From Lysobacter avium (GTDB taxonomy: Bacteria > Pseudomonadota > Gammaproteobacteria > Xanthomonadales > Xanthomonadaceae), in the NCBI RefSeq assembly GCF_015209745.1, contig NZ_CP063657.1, positions 2,728,001 through 2,792,000 of the forward strand: a stretch of DNA of 64,000 bases, read 5' to 3'. Shown here one piece after another: positions 27,497 through 35,433 of this stretch. The notes beneath the pieces are model-generated. The model made no database searches and was not told the origin of the DNA. It saw only the letters and a list, made by a program, of their open reading frames with translations. The translations under genes and the position numbers were made by a program. Each line of letters opens with the position of its first letter. Position 1 is the first letter of the stretch.

Positions 27497-28009
27497 ATGA
27501 TCGACCTGAAAATGCACATGCCATCGCTTGCCCGCCACGAGGGCGTCTGGGACGGCATGTACCGCTACTACGATCCGGAAGGCAACAAGACCGACGAGCA
27601 CGCTTCGCGCCTGATCTGCCGCATCACCGGCAATGATGACGCGCCGTACCACCAGACCAATAACTACAGCTGGGCCGACGGCCGCACCGAGATCCGCGAC
27701 TTCAAGACCACCTACTCGTTTGGCCGGATCATCTTCGACAACGATCTGATCTACGGCTGGTGTACGCAGATCCCCGAGGACGACTTCCACCGCACCCTGA
27801 TGCTGTATTGGCAGCGCAAGGGCGAGGAAGGTCTGGAGCTGTACGAGATGATCCAGTTGTCGGACTGCGGCAACCTGCGCAACCGCATCTGGCACTGGTA
27901 CAGGAAGGGCGTGCTGGTCCAGCGGACCCTGATTGACGAGAAGCGCGTCAGCCATAACTGGAAGCAGATCACCGGCAACAGCTTTGCCGGCGAGGCACTG
28001 GAAGCCTGA
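27497..28009 (+). CDS. Lipocalin-like protein (DUF3598-type)
   Basis: The 170-residue product has AAGGA eight bases upstream and starts MIDLKMHMPSLARHEGVWDGMYRYYD. The order HEGVWDGMYRYYDPEGNKTDEH, then a run of short strands with aromatic residues (YGWCTQIPED, RIWHWYRKGVLVQRTLIDEKRV), recalls DUF3598/lipocalin-like beta-barrels that bind small hydrophobic ligands. No signal peptide is present, so it should be cytoplasmic. It may carry or isomerise an intermediate. The family call is tentative. Confidence 0.5.
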   Translation: MIDLKMHMPSLARHEGVWDGMYRYYDPEGNKTDEHASRLICRITGNDDAPYHQTNNYSWADGRTEIRDFKTTYSFGRIIFDNDLIYGWCTQIPEDDFHRTLMLYWQRKGEEGLELYEMIQLSDCGNLRNRIWHWYRKGVLVQRTLIDEKRVSHNWKQITGNSFAGEALEA

Positions 28010-28080
28010 TCGATACGTAGTGGCACCATCCCTCCCCGGCGCCGCCCCTGATGGGCGGTGCCCCTGAGTAGAGATCAGAT

Positions 28081-29178
28081 ATGTCCCATGCCCCGTTGAA
28101 GCTCCTCACCCTGGCGATCGCTCTTTCCACCGCGGGTGCACATGCCGCCACGCTTGTCGAAAAGGACGGCAGTTATGCGCAGGTCCCGCTGGAAAAGGAC
28201 AAGGTCGTTATCAAGGTCGTGCAGAACCTGACCAAAAACCTGCAGGATTTCCCCACGATCCAGGAAGGCCTGGCGCACAATCTGGCGCAGATGACGGACC
28301 TGACCCAACGCGCCTGCACCCAGGGCAAGAAACCCGACTTCATCCTGTTCAACGAGTTCCCGCTGACCGGCTACTCGGATGGCAAGCGCGAAGACAAGCT
28401 CAAGTCCACCATCACCATCCCGGGGCCGGAGACCGAAGCGTTGGGCAACCTTGCCAAGGACTGCGACACCTACATCATCTTTGGCAGCTACGCGCGCGAT
28501 GACGCCTGGCCTGGCCACATACTGAGCTTGAACGCGGTGATCGGCCGCGACGGCAAGGTGGCGGAAAAGTTCTGGAAGACGCGCAACGTCAAGAACTACC
28601 AGCCGGGCATGGAGATCCCGACCACGACGATCGAGAATGTCTACGACCGCTACGTGGCCATGTACGGCGAAGAAGAACTGTTCCCGGTGCTGCGTACCGA
28701 ATACGGCAATATCGCTGTCAGCACGGTCCAGCGCGACACCATGGTCTACAACGCGTTCGCCATGCGCGGCGTGGAGATCATGTTCCGCACCGCCACGCTG
28801 TTCTCGAAGCTGGACGTGATGGCCACCGCGAGCTTCAACAATTTCTATTCCGCGATGTCCAATATCAATTTCCCGGCCGACAGCGAGTGGGCCAGCATGG
28901 GCGGCGGCTCGCTCATCGTGAGTCCGCGTGGCGAGGTACTGGCCGAGGATCCGAGCAACAACGAAGGAATCATCGAGGCGGAGATCGACATCGCGAAGTT
29001 CCGCGAAGGCCGCAAGATCCCGCCCTACCCGGTGGAAATTACCCGCCCGGTATTCGAGCAGTACCAGCAGGCGTTCCCGCTCAACCACCTGGACGTGCCA
29101 ATCGACCAGCTGCCTGACGACGGCGCGGAAATGAAAAAGCTGATGGACAGGGTCAGCCGCTGGAATACACGCGAATAG
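28081..29178 (+). CDS. Exported nitrilase-superfamily protein lacking the catalytic cysteine, copy 1
   Basis: The 365-residue protein has a Sec signal (MSHAPLKLLTLAIALSTAGAHA) and the carbon-nitrogen hydrolase fold: Glu E92 in FNEFPLTGY and Lys K166 in FWKTRN. At the nucleophile strand it reads EYGNIAVSTVQRDTMVYNAFAMRGVEI, where the family normally has an ICxE/D motif. Aligning on the downstream RG-E anchor puts S214 at the cysteine position. No Cys occurs in this loop. It is therefore either a Ser-nucleophile variant or a binding protein. It acts in the periplasm, where this superfamily is seldom found. Confidence 0.8.
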   Translation: MSHAPLKLLTLAIALSTAGAHAATLVEKDGSYAQVPLEKDKVVIKVVQNLTKNLQDFPTIQEGLAHNLAQMTDLTQRACTQGKKPDFILFNEFPLTGYSDGKREDKLKSTITIPGPETEALGNLAKDCDTYIIFGSYARDDAWPGHILSLNAVIGRDGKVAEKFWKTRNVKNYQPGMEIPTTTIENVYDRYVAMYGEEELFPVLRTEYGNIAVSTVQRDTMVYNAFAMRGVEIMFRTATLFSKLDVMATASFNNFYSAMSNINFPADSEWASMGGGSLIVSPRGEVLAEDPSNNEGIIEAEIDIAKFREGRKIPPYPVEITRPVFEQYQQAFPLNHLDVPIDQLPDDGAEMKKLMDRVSRWNTRE

Positions 29179-29254
29179 TCGCCTGGACCTTCGCGCGGGC
29201 CGGCTCACCCCGCCCCGCGCATCCTTCCCCGCCTCCGACCGAGAACAAACTCCT

Positions 29255-30418
29255 ATGACCAATGCACGACGCAAGTTTTTGATGAGTACAGCCAGCCTTG
29301 CTGCAATTGGGGCTCTCGGCCCGGGCGCTTTAGGGCCCGGAGGCCGCGCACGGGCCGCAACTACTGAAATGCTCGCCGGGAGCAGCTCGGACGAGCTGAG
29401 CATGCAAACCGACGGAACATACGACTCCGTCGAGCTGGCCAAGCCAGCTTGGACGCTAGCCCTCGCCCAAACCCGGGTTCACAGCTTCGACGCCAAAGAC
29501 ACCAAGACTGCGCTCAAGCGCAATCTAGACCACATGCTGCAGTCGATTGACCGGTCGTTCTACTACGGCGCCAAGCCCGACCTTCTTCAGTTCCATGAGT
29601 TCCCGCTGCAGGGCTGGCGCAAATGGACCCGAAAGGAGGTCAATCAACTCTCCATTGAAATGCCGGGCCCCGAAACCGAAGCCATCGCCAAGAAGTGTCG
29701 CGAGTACGACACGTGGATCGTATTTGGGGCTTACGTGAAAGATCCCGACTGGCCGGACCACGTGCTCTCGCTCACCACGATCATGAACAACAAGGGCGAG
29801 ATCGTCGATAAGCATTGGAAGCAACGCAATATCAAGGGTGTCTTTCCCGACTTTGAGCTCTTCACTACAACGGTTTATGACGTGCTCGACCAGTTCGTGG
29901 AAATGTATGGCCGCGACGCTGTTATCCCGGTCACCCGTACACCGCTGGGCAATATCTCTACCAGTTCTTCACAGCGCGAACCTGAACTGTTCCGGGCGGC
30001 AGCAATAAAGGGCGCAGAGATATTCCTTCGCACCGCTTCGGGAAACTTTTCTCAGTTGGATATTCGAGCGTGTGCGATGTACAACGGCGTTTACAGTTCA
30101 ATCGTCAATAACGCAGTGTCGCCCGATAACGGTCCGTTTTTCGATAATCCAGGCGGATCAGGCGGTGCCGCAATATACGGTCCCAGTGGCGAGGCCGTCG
30201 CCGAGGCACGGGGTATTCACGAGCAACTGGTAACAGGCAGAATCGCGATGGCGGAGCTGCGTGCACGCAACCGTCAGCCGGTGATGCACATGGAGCTCTA
30301 CGACGACGTCTACGCCAGGTACGTGAGCAAATACCCGCCCAACCTCTGGTCGGAATACGTGCCGACTTCATTAGAAGATGCAGGGCAGTACGTGCAGGGC
30401 AAGTCTCGCTGGAAGTAG
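29255..30418 (+). CDS. Tat-exported nitrilase-superfamily protein lacking the catalytic cysteine, copy 2
   Basis: The 387-residue protein starts MTNARRKFLMSTASLAAIGA, a Tat-type RRKFL signal. Glu E115 (FHEFPLQGW) and Lys K189 (HWKQRN) are kept, but the nucleophile strand reads PLGNISTSSSQREPELFRAAAIKGAE; S237 falls at the cysteine position when aligned on the PE and KGAE anchors. The SxxQR pattern is shared with copy 1. The gene is AT-richer than copy 1, like TonB receptor 2 and oxidase 2, which hints that these arrived together. It ends the plus-strand operon. Confidence 0.8.
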   Translation: MTNARRKFLMSTASLAAIGALGPGALGPGGRARAATTEMLAGSSSDELSMQTDGTYDSVELAKPAWTLALAQTRVHSFDAKDTKTALKRNLDHMLQSIDRSFYYGAKPDLLQFHEFPLQGWRKWTRKEVNQLSIEMPGPETEAIAKKCREYDTWIVFGAYVKDPDWPDHVLSLTTIMNNKGEIVDKHWKQRNIKGVFPDFELFTTTVYDVLDQFVEMYGRDAVIPVTRTPLGNISTSSSQREPELFRAAAIKGAEIFLRTASGNFSQLDIRACAMYNGVYSSIVNNAVSPDNGPFFDNPGGSGGAAIYGPSGEAVAEARGIHEQLVTGRIAMAELRARNRQPVMHMELYDDVYARYVSKYPPNLWSEYVPTSLEDAGQYVQGKSRWK

Positions 30419-30718
30419 GCTGTGGCGATGGCTGAGCCGGAATGCATTCCGCGCTCAGCGACGCAGGAAACACACAGCTGACGTCCATTGCCAGCGTTTT
30501 TTGTGTAGTTGACGGTTAAAGAAAAACTCATGGCTACTCCGGACGCAGCGAGCGAAAATCAGCTGAAAGGTGTGGGCGGCCGCGCGGAAACCGTAGCGGA
30601 TATACGTGCCGGGTTAGTGGCCGGCTGGCATCACCGCGGCATATGTCGCCGGCGAGTGATCGGCGGCTGCGACGGCGCCCTGAGCGGCTTGCGCTGTTCC
30701 CCCATGGAACGCCGGGAT
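30419..30718. other. Intergenic region, no supported gene
   Basis: This 300-base gap holds a nearly symmetrical inverted repeat at 30431-30459 (GCTGAGC...GCTCAGC with a central GGAATGCATTCC) that may end the nitrilase-homologue operon, and a T6 run at 30498-30503. A plus-strand reading from the ATG at 30530 (MATPDAASENQLKG start) resembles a protein N-terminus but continues into the antisense of the DUF1456 gene; it may be a gene remnant or chance. Confidence 0.5.
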
Positions 30719-31192
30719 CTACTGCCCGCCGCGGACGCGCAACGTCAGGCCCTTGAGGAAGTTGCGCAGCAGCTGGTCGCCGCACAGGCGGAAGTGCTTG
30801 TGCCCGGGTTGGCGGAACAGCGCGGTCAGCTCCGGCTTGGAGATCGGAAAGCCGGAGCTGGCGAAGATCTCGTGCATGTCCACGTCCTTCAGCTCGAAGG
30901 CGACCCGCAGCTTCTTCAGCACCACGTTGTTGGTGACCCGCTTCTCCACAGGCCGCGGTGGCCGGGTCTCGTCGACACCGCGGTAGTGCAGCACCAGTCC
31001 GTCCAGCACGTGGGCGAGGATGCGGTCGGTGCAGGCGACGAAGCCCTCCTCTTCCTCCCGCTTGAGCAGCGCCGGTACATCATCCTTGTCGAGCGGGAAC
31101 TCCGGATCGGCGAGTTTCGCCAGGTCCACCACCATGCCGTCACTGAGATCGAGCATGTAGCGGATGCTGCGTAATACGTCGTTGTTGATCAT
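30719..31192 (-). CDS. DUF1456-family protein (YehS-like)
   Basis: The 157-residue protein starts MINNDVLRSIRYMLDLSDGMVV and has two similar halves (NNDVLRSIRYMLDLSD... and NNVVLKKLRVAFELKDVDMHEIFASSGF), the tandem-repeat layout of DUF1456/YehS. It ends in the basic GHKHFRLCGDQLLRNFLKGLTLRVRGG. The function is unknown. It probably belongs to the resident genome rather than the catabolic theme, lying between the two halves of the cluster. Confidence 0.85.
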   Translation of the reverse strand: MINNDVLRSIRYMLDLSDGMVVDLAKLADPEFPLDKDDVPALLKREEEEGFVACTDRILAHVLDGLVLHYRGVDETRPPRPVEKRVTNNVVLKKLRVAFELKDVDMHEIFASSGFPISKPELTALFRQPGHKHFRLCGDQLLRNFLKGLTLRVRGGQ

Positions 31193-31232
31193 GCGGTGAT
31201 TTTCGCACCAAACCTGCCCTTGTGGCGGGCTG

Positions 31233-32360
31233 CTACGGAACCTCTTGCATCCCAATCTCCGCCAGTACCTCGGCGGTGGATTCCCCCGGGCCATCCAGAT
31301 GCGGATTGATCCGCCCCGGTTCGTTGGCAAAGCGGATCGGGATACCCAGGTGGGTGCCGCCGTCCGGGGCGGTCCAGACCATCTCGCGCGCTTGCGTGTG
31401 CGGATCGTTGAAGGCCTCCGTCAGGGTCTTCACCGGCGCCCAGCAGACGTCCAGCGGTTCGAGGACGGCGATCCATTCGACGAGCGTGCGGGTAGCAAAC
31501 GTTTCGGCGAGGAAGGCCTTGACCGGGTCCTGACCCGGGCCGGGCGGCAGGTAACACAACGGTGCGAGGTCCGATCGATCCAGCGCGCCCAGCAGGTTGT
31601 CAGCAAACTTGTGTTCCGCGCCGCCCAGCGCCAGCCAGCGATCATCCTTGCAGCGGTACAGGCGGTACAACGCGTTGCCGCCCCAGCTGCGCTCGTGCTT
31701 GACCACCGGGTCGCGCTGCTCGGCAAACGGCGGACCCAACACGTTGGGCAGCCAGGCCATCAGCGCATCCTGCATGGACAGGTCGATGTAGTCGCCCTGC
31801 CCGGTCTTCTCGCGGCGGTACAGCACCATGAGGATAGCCGACAGTGCCATCAGCGAGCCCGCCATGTCGGCTACCGGCATGTGCGGAGACGCGGGCGAGC
31901 CATCGGGACCCAGATTCAGGCTGACAACACCGCTGTCGGCCTGCATCGCCAGATCGTGCGCGGGCCGCTGCACCTTCGGCCCGGTCTGGCCGTAGGCGCT
32001 GATGGAGCAGTAGACGATGGCCGGGTTGAGCGCGCGACAGCGCTCGTAGTCGATGCCCAGGCGCTGGGCGACGCCGGGGCGGAAGGCCTCCACCACCACG
32101 TCGGAGCGCTCTACCAGTCGCGCGAACGCCTGCTGGCCCGCTTCGCTTTTCAGGTCCAGCACGATGCAGCGTTTGCCGCGATGGGTATTGCGGAACCAGG
32201 TCGATACGCCGGCCTGTTTCAGGCCGACCTCGCGCACCGGCTCGCCGCCCGGCGGCTCGACCTTGATCACGTCCGCGCCGTGGTCGGCCATCATCATCGT
32301 CAGATGCGGGCCGGGCAGGAACAGCGACAGGTCGAGGACGCGCACGCCTTCCAGTTTCAT
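31233..32360 (-). CDS. CaiB/BaiF family III CoA-transferase, copy 1
   Basis: The 375-residue protein starts MKLEGVRVLDLSLFLPGPHLTMMMADHGADVIKVEPPGGEPVR, the standard class III CoA-transferase opening. The catalytic Asp is probably the one in HMPVADMAGSLMA, near residue 170. GGNALYRLYRCKDDRWLALGG is the usual middle motif. These enzymes move CoA between carboxylic acids or act as 2-methylacyl-CoA racemases in the cytoplasm. I start at 32360, which has GGAG upstream. It ends the eight-gene minus-strand operon from 38439. Confidence 0.85.
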   Translation of the reverse strand: MKLEGVRVLDLSLFLPGPHLTMMMADHGADVIKVEPPGGEPVREVGLKQAGVSTWFRNTHRGKRCIVLDLKSEAGQQAFARLVERSDVVVEAFRPGVAQRLGIDYERCRALNPAIVYCSISAYGQTGPKVQRPAHDLAMQADSGVVSLNLGPDGSPASPHMPVADMAGSLMALSAILMVLYRREKTGQGDYIDLSMQDALMAWLPNVLGPPFAEQRDPVVKHERSWGGNALYRLYRCKDDRWLALGGAEHKFADNLLGALDRSDLAPLCYLPPGPGQDPVKAFLAETFATRTLVEWIAVLEPLDVCWAPVKTLTEAFNDPHTQAREMVWTAPDGGTHLGIPIRFANEPGRINPHLDGPGESTAEVLAEIGMQEVP

Positions 32361-32416
32361 CTGCCACTCCATCGAGGGGGGCGCATGCGCGCCGGTCGGT
32401 TATGGATCAACGGCCT

Positions 32417-33604
32417 TCAGACCACGCCCTGCCCGACCAGTCGCGCGCGGTCCTCGACGCTGTAGCCCAGCTCGGCCAACAGTGCATCGGCATCCGCGCT
32501 CAGCGGCGGGCAGGCGACCCCGTCCAGGCGCTGGCCATCGAGCTTGATCGGATTGCGTAGCATCCGCTGTGCACCCTGGGGATGCTCCACCGACTGCAGC
32601 ATGCCGATGCGCTCCACGTAGGGGTTGTCCAGCGCCTGGGCGATGTCGAACACCGGCGCGATCGGGATCTTGCCGGCAAAGCGCTCGGTCCAGTACGCGG
32701 TGTCGTGCTGCATCAACGCCTCGTCCACCAGCGGCGTCAGCGCCTCGCGGTGCTCGCGGCGGGCCGGGAAGTCGGCGAAGCGCGGATCGGTGCCCAGCTG
32801 CGGACGCTCGATGCCGGCGACGAACGTCTGCCAGAACTTCTCCAGCATGCACATCACCATGACCCAGCCATCGCTGGTGCGATACACCTGACACGGGACG
32901 GTGGACGGATGCGCGGAGCGCTCCAGACGCGTCGTCTCGTGGCCTTCGTTGAGGTACCAGGTGGCCGGATAGCTGAGCTGGTGCAGCGCGACATCGAACA
33001 GGCTCACATCGACATCGCGGCCCTGCCCGCTGCGCATCGCGCCGACCAGCGCGGCCAGCAACCCCATCGCCATCGTGGTGCCGGTCATGAAGTCGACCAT
33101 CGACAGACCGAAACGCGCCGGCGGCTGGCCGGGCTCGCCGGTCAACGACATGAAACCCGCCTCGGCCTGCATCAGGTAGTCGTAGCCCGGCCAGGCGGCC
33201 CGCTCGTTGTCACGCCCGTAGGCGGACAGATGGGCGCAGACTATCTTCGCGTTGACCTTGCCCAGGGTGTCGTAGTCCAGCCCCAGTTTGGCCGGCTGGT
33301 CACCGCGCAGGTTGTTGAGTACCGCATCGGCGGTGCCGACCAGCTTCTCGAACACCTCGCGGCCTTCGGCGCTCTTCAGATTCAAACGCAGCGAGTGCTT
33401 GTTGAGGTTGAAGGTCTGGAAGAACTGGCTGTCGCCCTCGCCCAGGAAGTACGGGCCGGTAGACCGGGAAACGTCACCGCCCGGGGGCGACTCGATCTTG
33501 ATCACTTCCGCGCCCAGGTCCGCCAGGTGCATCGATCCGTACGGCCCGGCGCCGTATTGCTCGACGGCCAGGATGCGTACACCCTTCAGTGGAAGCTCAC
33601 TCAT
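32417..33604 (-). CDS. CaiB/BaiF family III CoA-transferase, copy 2
   Basis: The 395-residue protein (MSELPLKGVRILAVEQYGAG start) has the class III pattern LADLGAEVIKIESPPGGD, NLNKHSLRLNLKSAEGREVF and the likely catalytic Asp in FGLSMVDFMTGTTMA. It is only distantly similar to copy 1, so two acids or the two directions of one transfer may be handled. In the setting of a MaoC hydratase and a CitE-like lyase it is a good candidate to activate a dicarboxylic acid such as itaconate, mesaconate, methylsuccinate or glutarate. Confidence 0.85.
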   Translation of the reverse strand: MSELPLKGVRILAVEQYGAGPYGSMHLADLGAEVIKIESPPGGDVSRSTGPYFLGEGDSQFFQTFNLNKHSLRLNLKSAEGREVFEKLVGTADAVLNNLRGDQPAKLGLDYDTLGKVNAKIVCAHLSAYGRDNERAAWPGYDYLMQAEAGFMSLTGEPGQPPARFGLSMVDFMTGTTMAMGLLAALVGAMRSGQGRDVDVSLFDVALHQLSYPATWYLNEGHETTRLERSAHPSTVPCQVYRTSDGWVMVMCMLEKFWQTFVAGIERPQLGTDPRFADFPARREHREALTPLVDEALMQHDTAYWTERFAGKIPIAPVFDIAQALDNPYVERIGMLQSVEHPQGAQRMLRNPIKLDGQRLDGVACPPLSADADALLAELGYSVEDRARLVGQGVV

Positions 33605-33619
33605 TGATCCGACTCCGTT

Positions 33620-34804
33620 CTAGATGGCGTTACGGGCGACGAGCTGCTTGGCGATGATGATCCGCTGCATCTCGTTGGTGCCTTCGCCGATGCACATCAG
33701 CATGGCGTCGCGGTGGAAACGTTCGATTTCGTACTCGGTGGAGTAGCTGTAGCCACCGAAGATGCGCATGCCTTCCTCGGCGCAGTACGCACCGGTTTCG
33801 GTGGCGAAATATTTCGCCATGCCGGCTTCCATGTCGCAGCGCTCGCCCTTGTCGAAGGCCTTGGCGGCGCTGTCGATCAACAGCTTGGACGCCTCCACCC
33901 GCGAGGCCATTTCACCCAGCTTGAGCTGGATCGCCTGGTGCTCGCAGATCGGCACGCCGAAGGTCTTGCGCTCCTGGGCATAGCGCACCGACAGGTGCAG
34001 CGCACCCTCGGCGATCCCGCAGCCCCGCGCCGCAACGTTGATCCGGCCCAGTTCCAGCCCACCCAGCGTCTGCTTGAAGCCCTGGCCTTCCACGCCACCC
34101 AGCAGACGCTCCACGGGCACCTTGTAGTTCTCAAACACCAGCTCGCACGTGTCGATGGACCGATAGCCGCTCTTCTTCATCTTCTTGGCGACGATGAAGC
34201 CATCGCCCTTCTCGGCGATCAGCATGCTCATGCCGCGGTAGCGCGGATCCGCATTCGGGTCGGTCTTGACCAGCAGCAGGACCATGTCGCCGTGCAGCGA
34301 GTTGGTGATCCAGGTCTTGGCGCCGTTGACGACGTAATGGTCGCCTTCCAGCTTGGCGACCGTGCGGATCGCCTGCAGGTCGGTGCCGGCGTTGGGCTCG
34401 GTCAGTCCGATTCCGCCGCGCAGCTCGCCGCTGGCCATCTTCGGCAGATAATGCTGCTTCTGCGCCTCGGTGCCGGCGCGTTCGATGGCCGAGGCCATGA
34501 TCAGGTGCGAGTTGAAGATGCCGGTCGGCGCCATCCACACCGATGAGATGCGGATGACGATCTTGGCGTAGATCGCAGCCGGCAGACCCAGACCGCCGTA
34601 CTGCTGGGAGATGGTCGCGCCAAACAGGCCCAGCTCCTTCATGTCCTCGACCAGCTCGTGCGGGTACTTGTCTTCCTGGTCGTATTCCATCGCAATGGGG
34701 GCGACGGATTTCTCCACCCACGCATCGATGGTATCGAGCAGAGCCTGCTCCTCCTCGGCACCCCATTCGAAGGCGTCGGAGGTGGTGTTCTCGTGTGCGC
34801 TCAT
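33620..34804 (-). CDS. Acyl-CoA dehydrogenase
   Basis: The 394-residue flavoprotein has GIGLTEPNAGTDLQAIRT, WITNSLHGDMVLLLVKT, the FGVPICEHQAIQLKLGEMA segment and a C-terminal MRIFGGYSYSTEYEIERFHRDAMLMCIGEGTNEMQR, with the catalytic base E374 in GEGTNE. It introduces an alpha-beta double bond into an acyl-CoA and hands electrons to ETF, matching the ETF-quinone oxidoreductase gene at 42574. Placed between the CoA-transferases and the MaoC hydratase, it probably makes the enoyl-CoA that MaoC hydrates. The acyl chain is not predictable. Confidence 0.9.
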   Translation of the reverse strand: MSAHENTTSDAFEWGAEEEQALLDTIDAWVEKSVAPIAMEYDQEDKYPHELVEDMKELGLFGATISQQYGGLGLPAAIYAKIVIRISSVWMAPTGIFNSHLIMASAIERAGTEAQKQHYLPKMASGELRGGIGLTEPNAGTDLQAIRTVAKLEGDHYVVNGAKTWITNSLHGDMVLLLVKTDPNADPRYRGMSMLIAEKGDGFIVAKKMKKSGYRSIDTCELVFENYKVPVERLLGGVEGQGFKQTLGGLELGRINVAARGCGIAEGALHLSVRYAQERKTFGVPICEHQAIQLKLGEMASRVEASKLLIDSAAKAFDKGERCDMEAGMAKYFATETGAYCAEEGMRIFGGYSYSTEYEIERFHRDAMLMCIGEGTNEMQRIIIAKQLVARNAI

Positions 34805-34814
34805 GGCATGTGTC

Positions 34815-35333
34815 TCAGTAGTTGACCTTGTCTTCCACGGAATGGCCTTCGCGCGCGATCAGCATCGTGCGGCTGAAGGTGCACACGGTCTTGCCGTCCT
34901 GGTTCAGGCCGATGGTGCTGCAGGTGACGATGCCGGCGCCGGGGCGCGACTTGGACTCGCGCTTCTCCAGCACGGTCGACTCGGCATACAGGGTGTCGCC
35001 GACGAACAGCGGATGGGTCAGCTTGATTTCCGACCAGCCCAGGTTGGCCACGGCCTTCTGGCTGACGTCGGTCACGCTCATGCCGACCATCAGGGCGACG
35101 GTGAACGGGCTGCAGACGATGATCTTTCCGAACTCGGAGGCCTTGGCGTACTCCTTGTCGAAGTGCATCGGGTGGGTGTTCATCGTCAGCAGCGTGAACC
35201 AGGTGTTGTCGGTCTCGGTGATCGTGCGACCCGGGCGGTGCTCATAGGTATCGCCGACCGTGAACTCCTCGAAGAAGCGACCGAACGTCTCGCGATAACG
35301 GTTCTCACCGACTTTCTTGGCTGTCTGGACCAT
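34815..35333 (-). CDS. MaoC-family enoyl-CoA hydratase (mesaconyl/itaconyl-CoA hydratase-like)
   Basis: The 172-residue protein has a single hot-dog domain: YEHRPGRTITETDNTWFTLLTMNTHPMHFDKEYA includes the hydratase-2 Asp/His dyad, then LTHPLFVGDTLYAESTVLEKRESKSRPGAGIVTCSTIGLNQDG. This is the pattern of MaoC proteins that hydrate branched or dicarboxylic enoyl-CoAs such as mesaconyl-CoA. The CitE-like lyase gene lies just upstream in the operon, as in itaconate and mesaconate degradation. Activity on these compounds is inferred from context. Confidence 0.8.
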   Translation of the reverse strand: MVQTAKKVGENRYRETFGRFFEEFTVGDTYEHRPGRTITETDNTWFTLLTMNTHPMHFDKEYAKASEFGKIIVCSPFTVALMVGMSVTDVSQKAVANLGWSEIKLTHPLFVGDTLYAESTVLEKRESKSRPGAGIVTCSTIGLNQDGKTVCTFSRTMLIAREGHSVEDKVNY

Positions 35334-35433
35334 GGGCTTTTCCTGTTGTCTTGGATTGCTTGTGGGGTGGTGGATCGGATAAGGCAAAACATGCAGTACG
35401 GCGGACGGCGCCGCGTGGATCGGGCAGGGGCGC

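Noticed and set aside
30530..31174. Plus-strand frame opposite the DUF1456 gene with a protein-like start
   Set aside because: After about 35 residues it runs antisense to DUF1456 and becomes low-complexity; noted only as a possible remnant.
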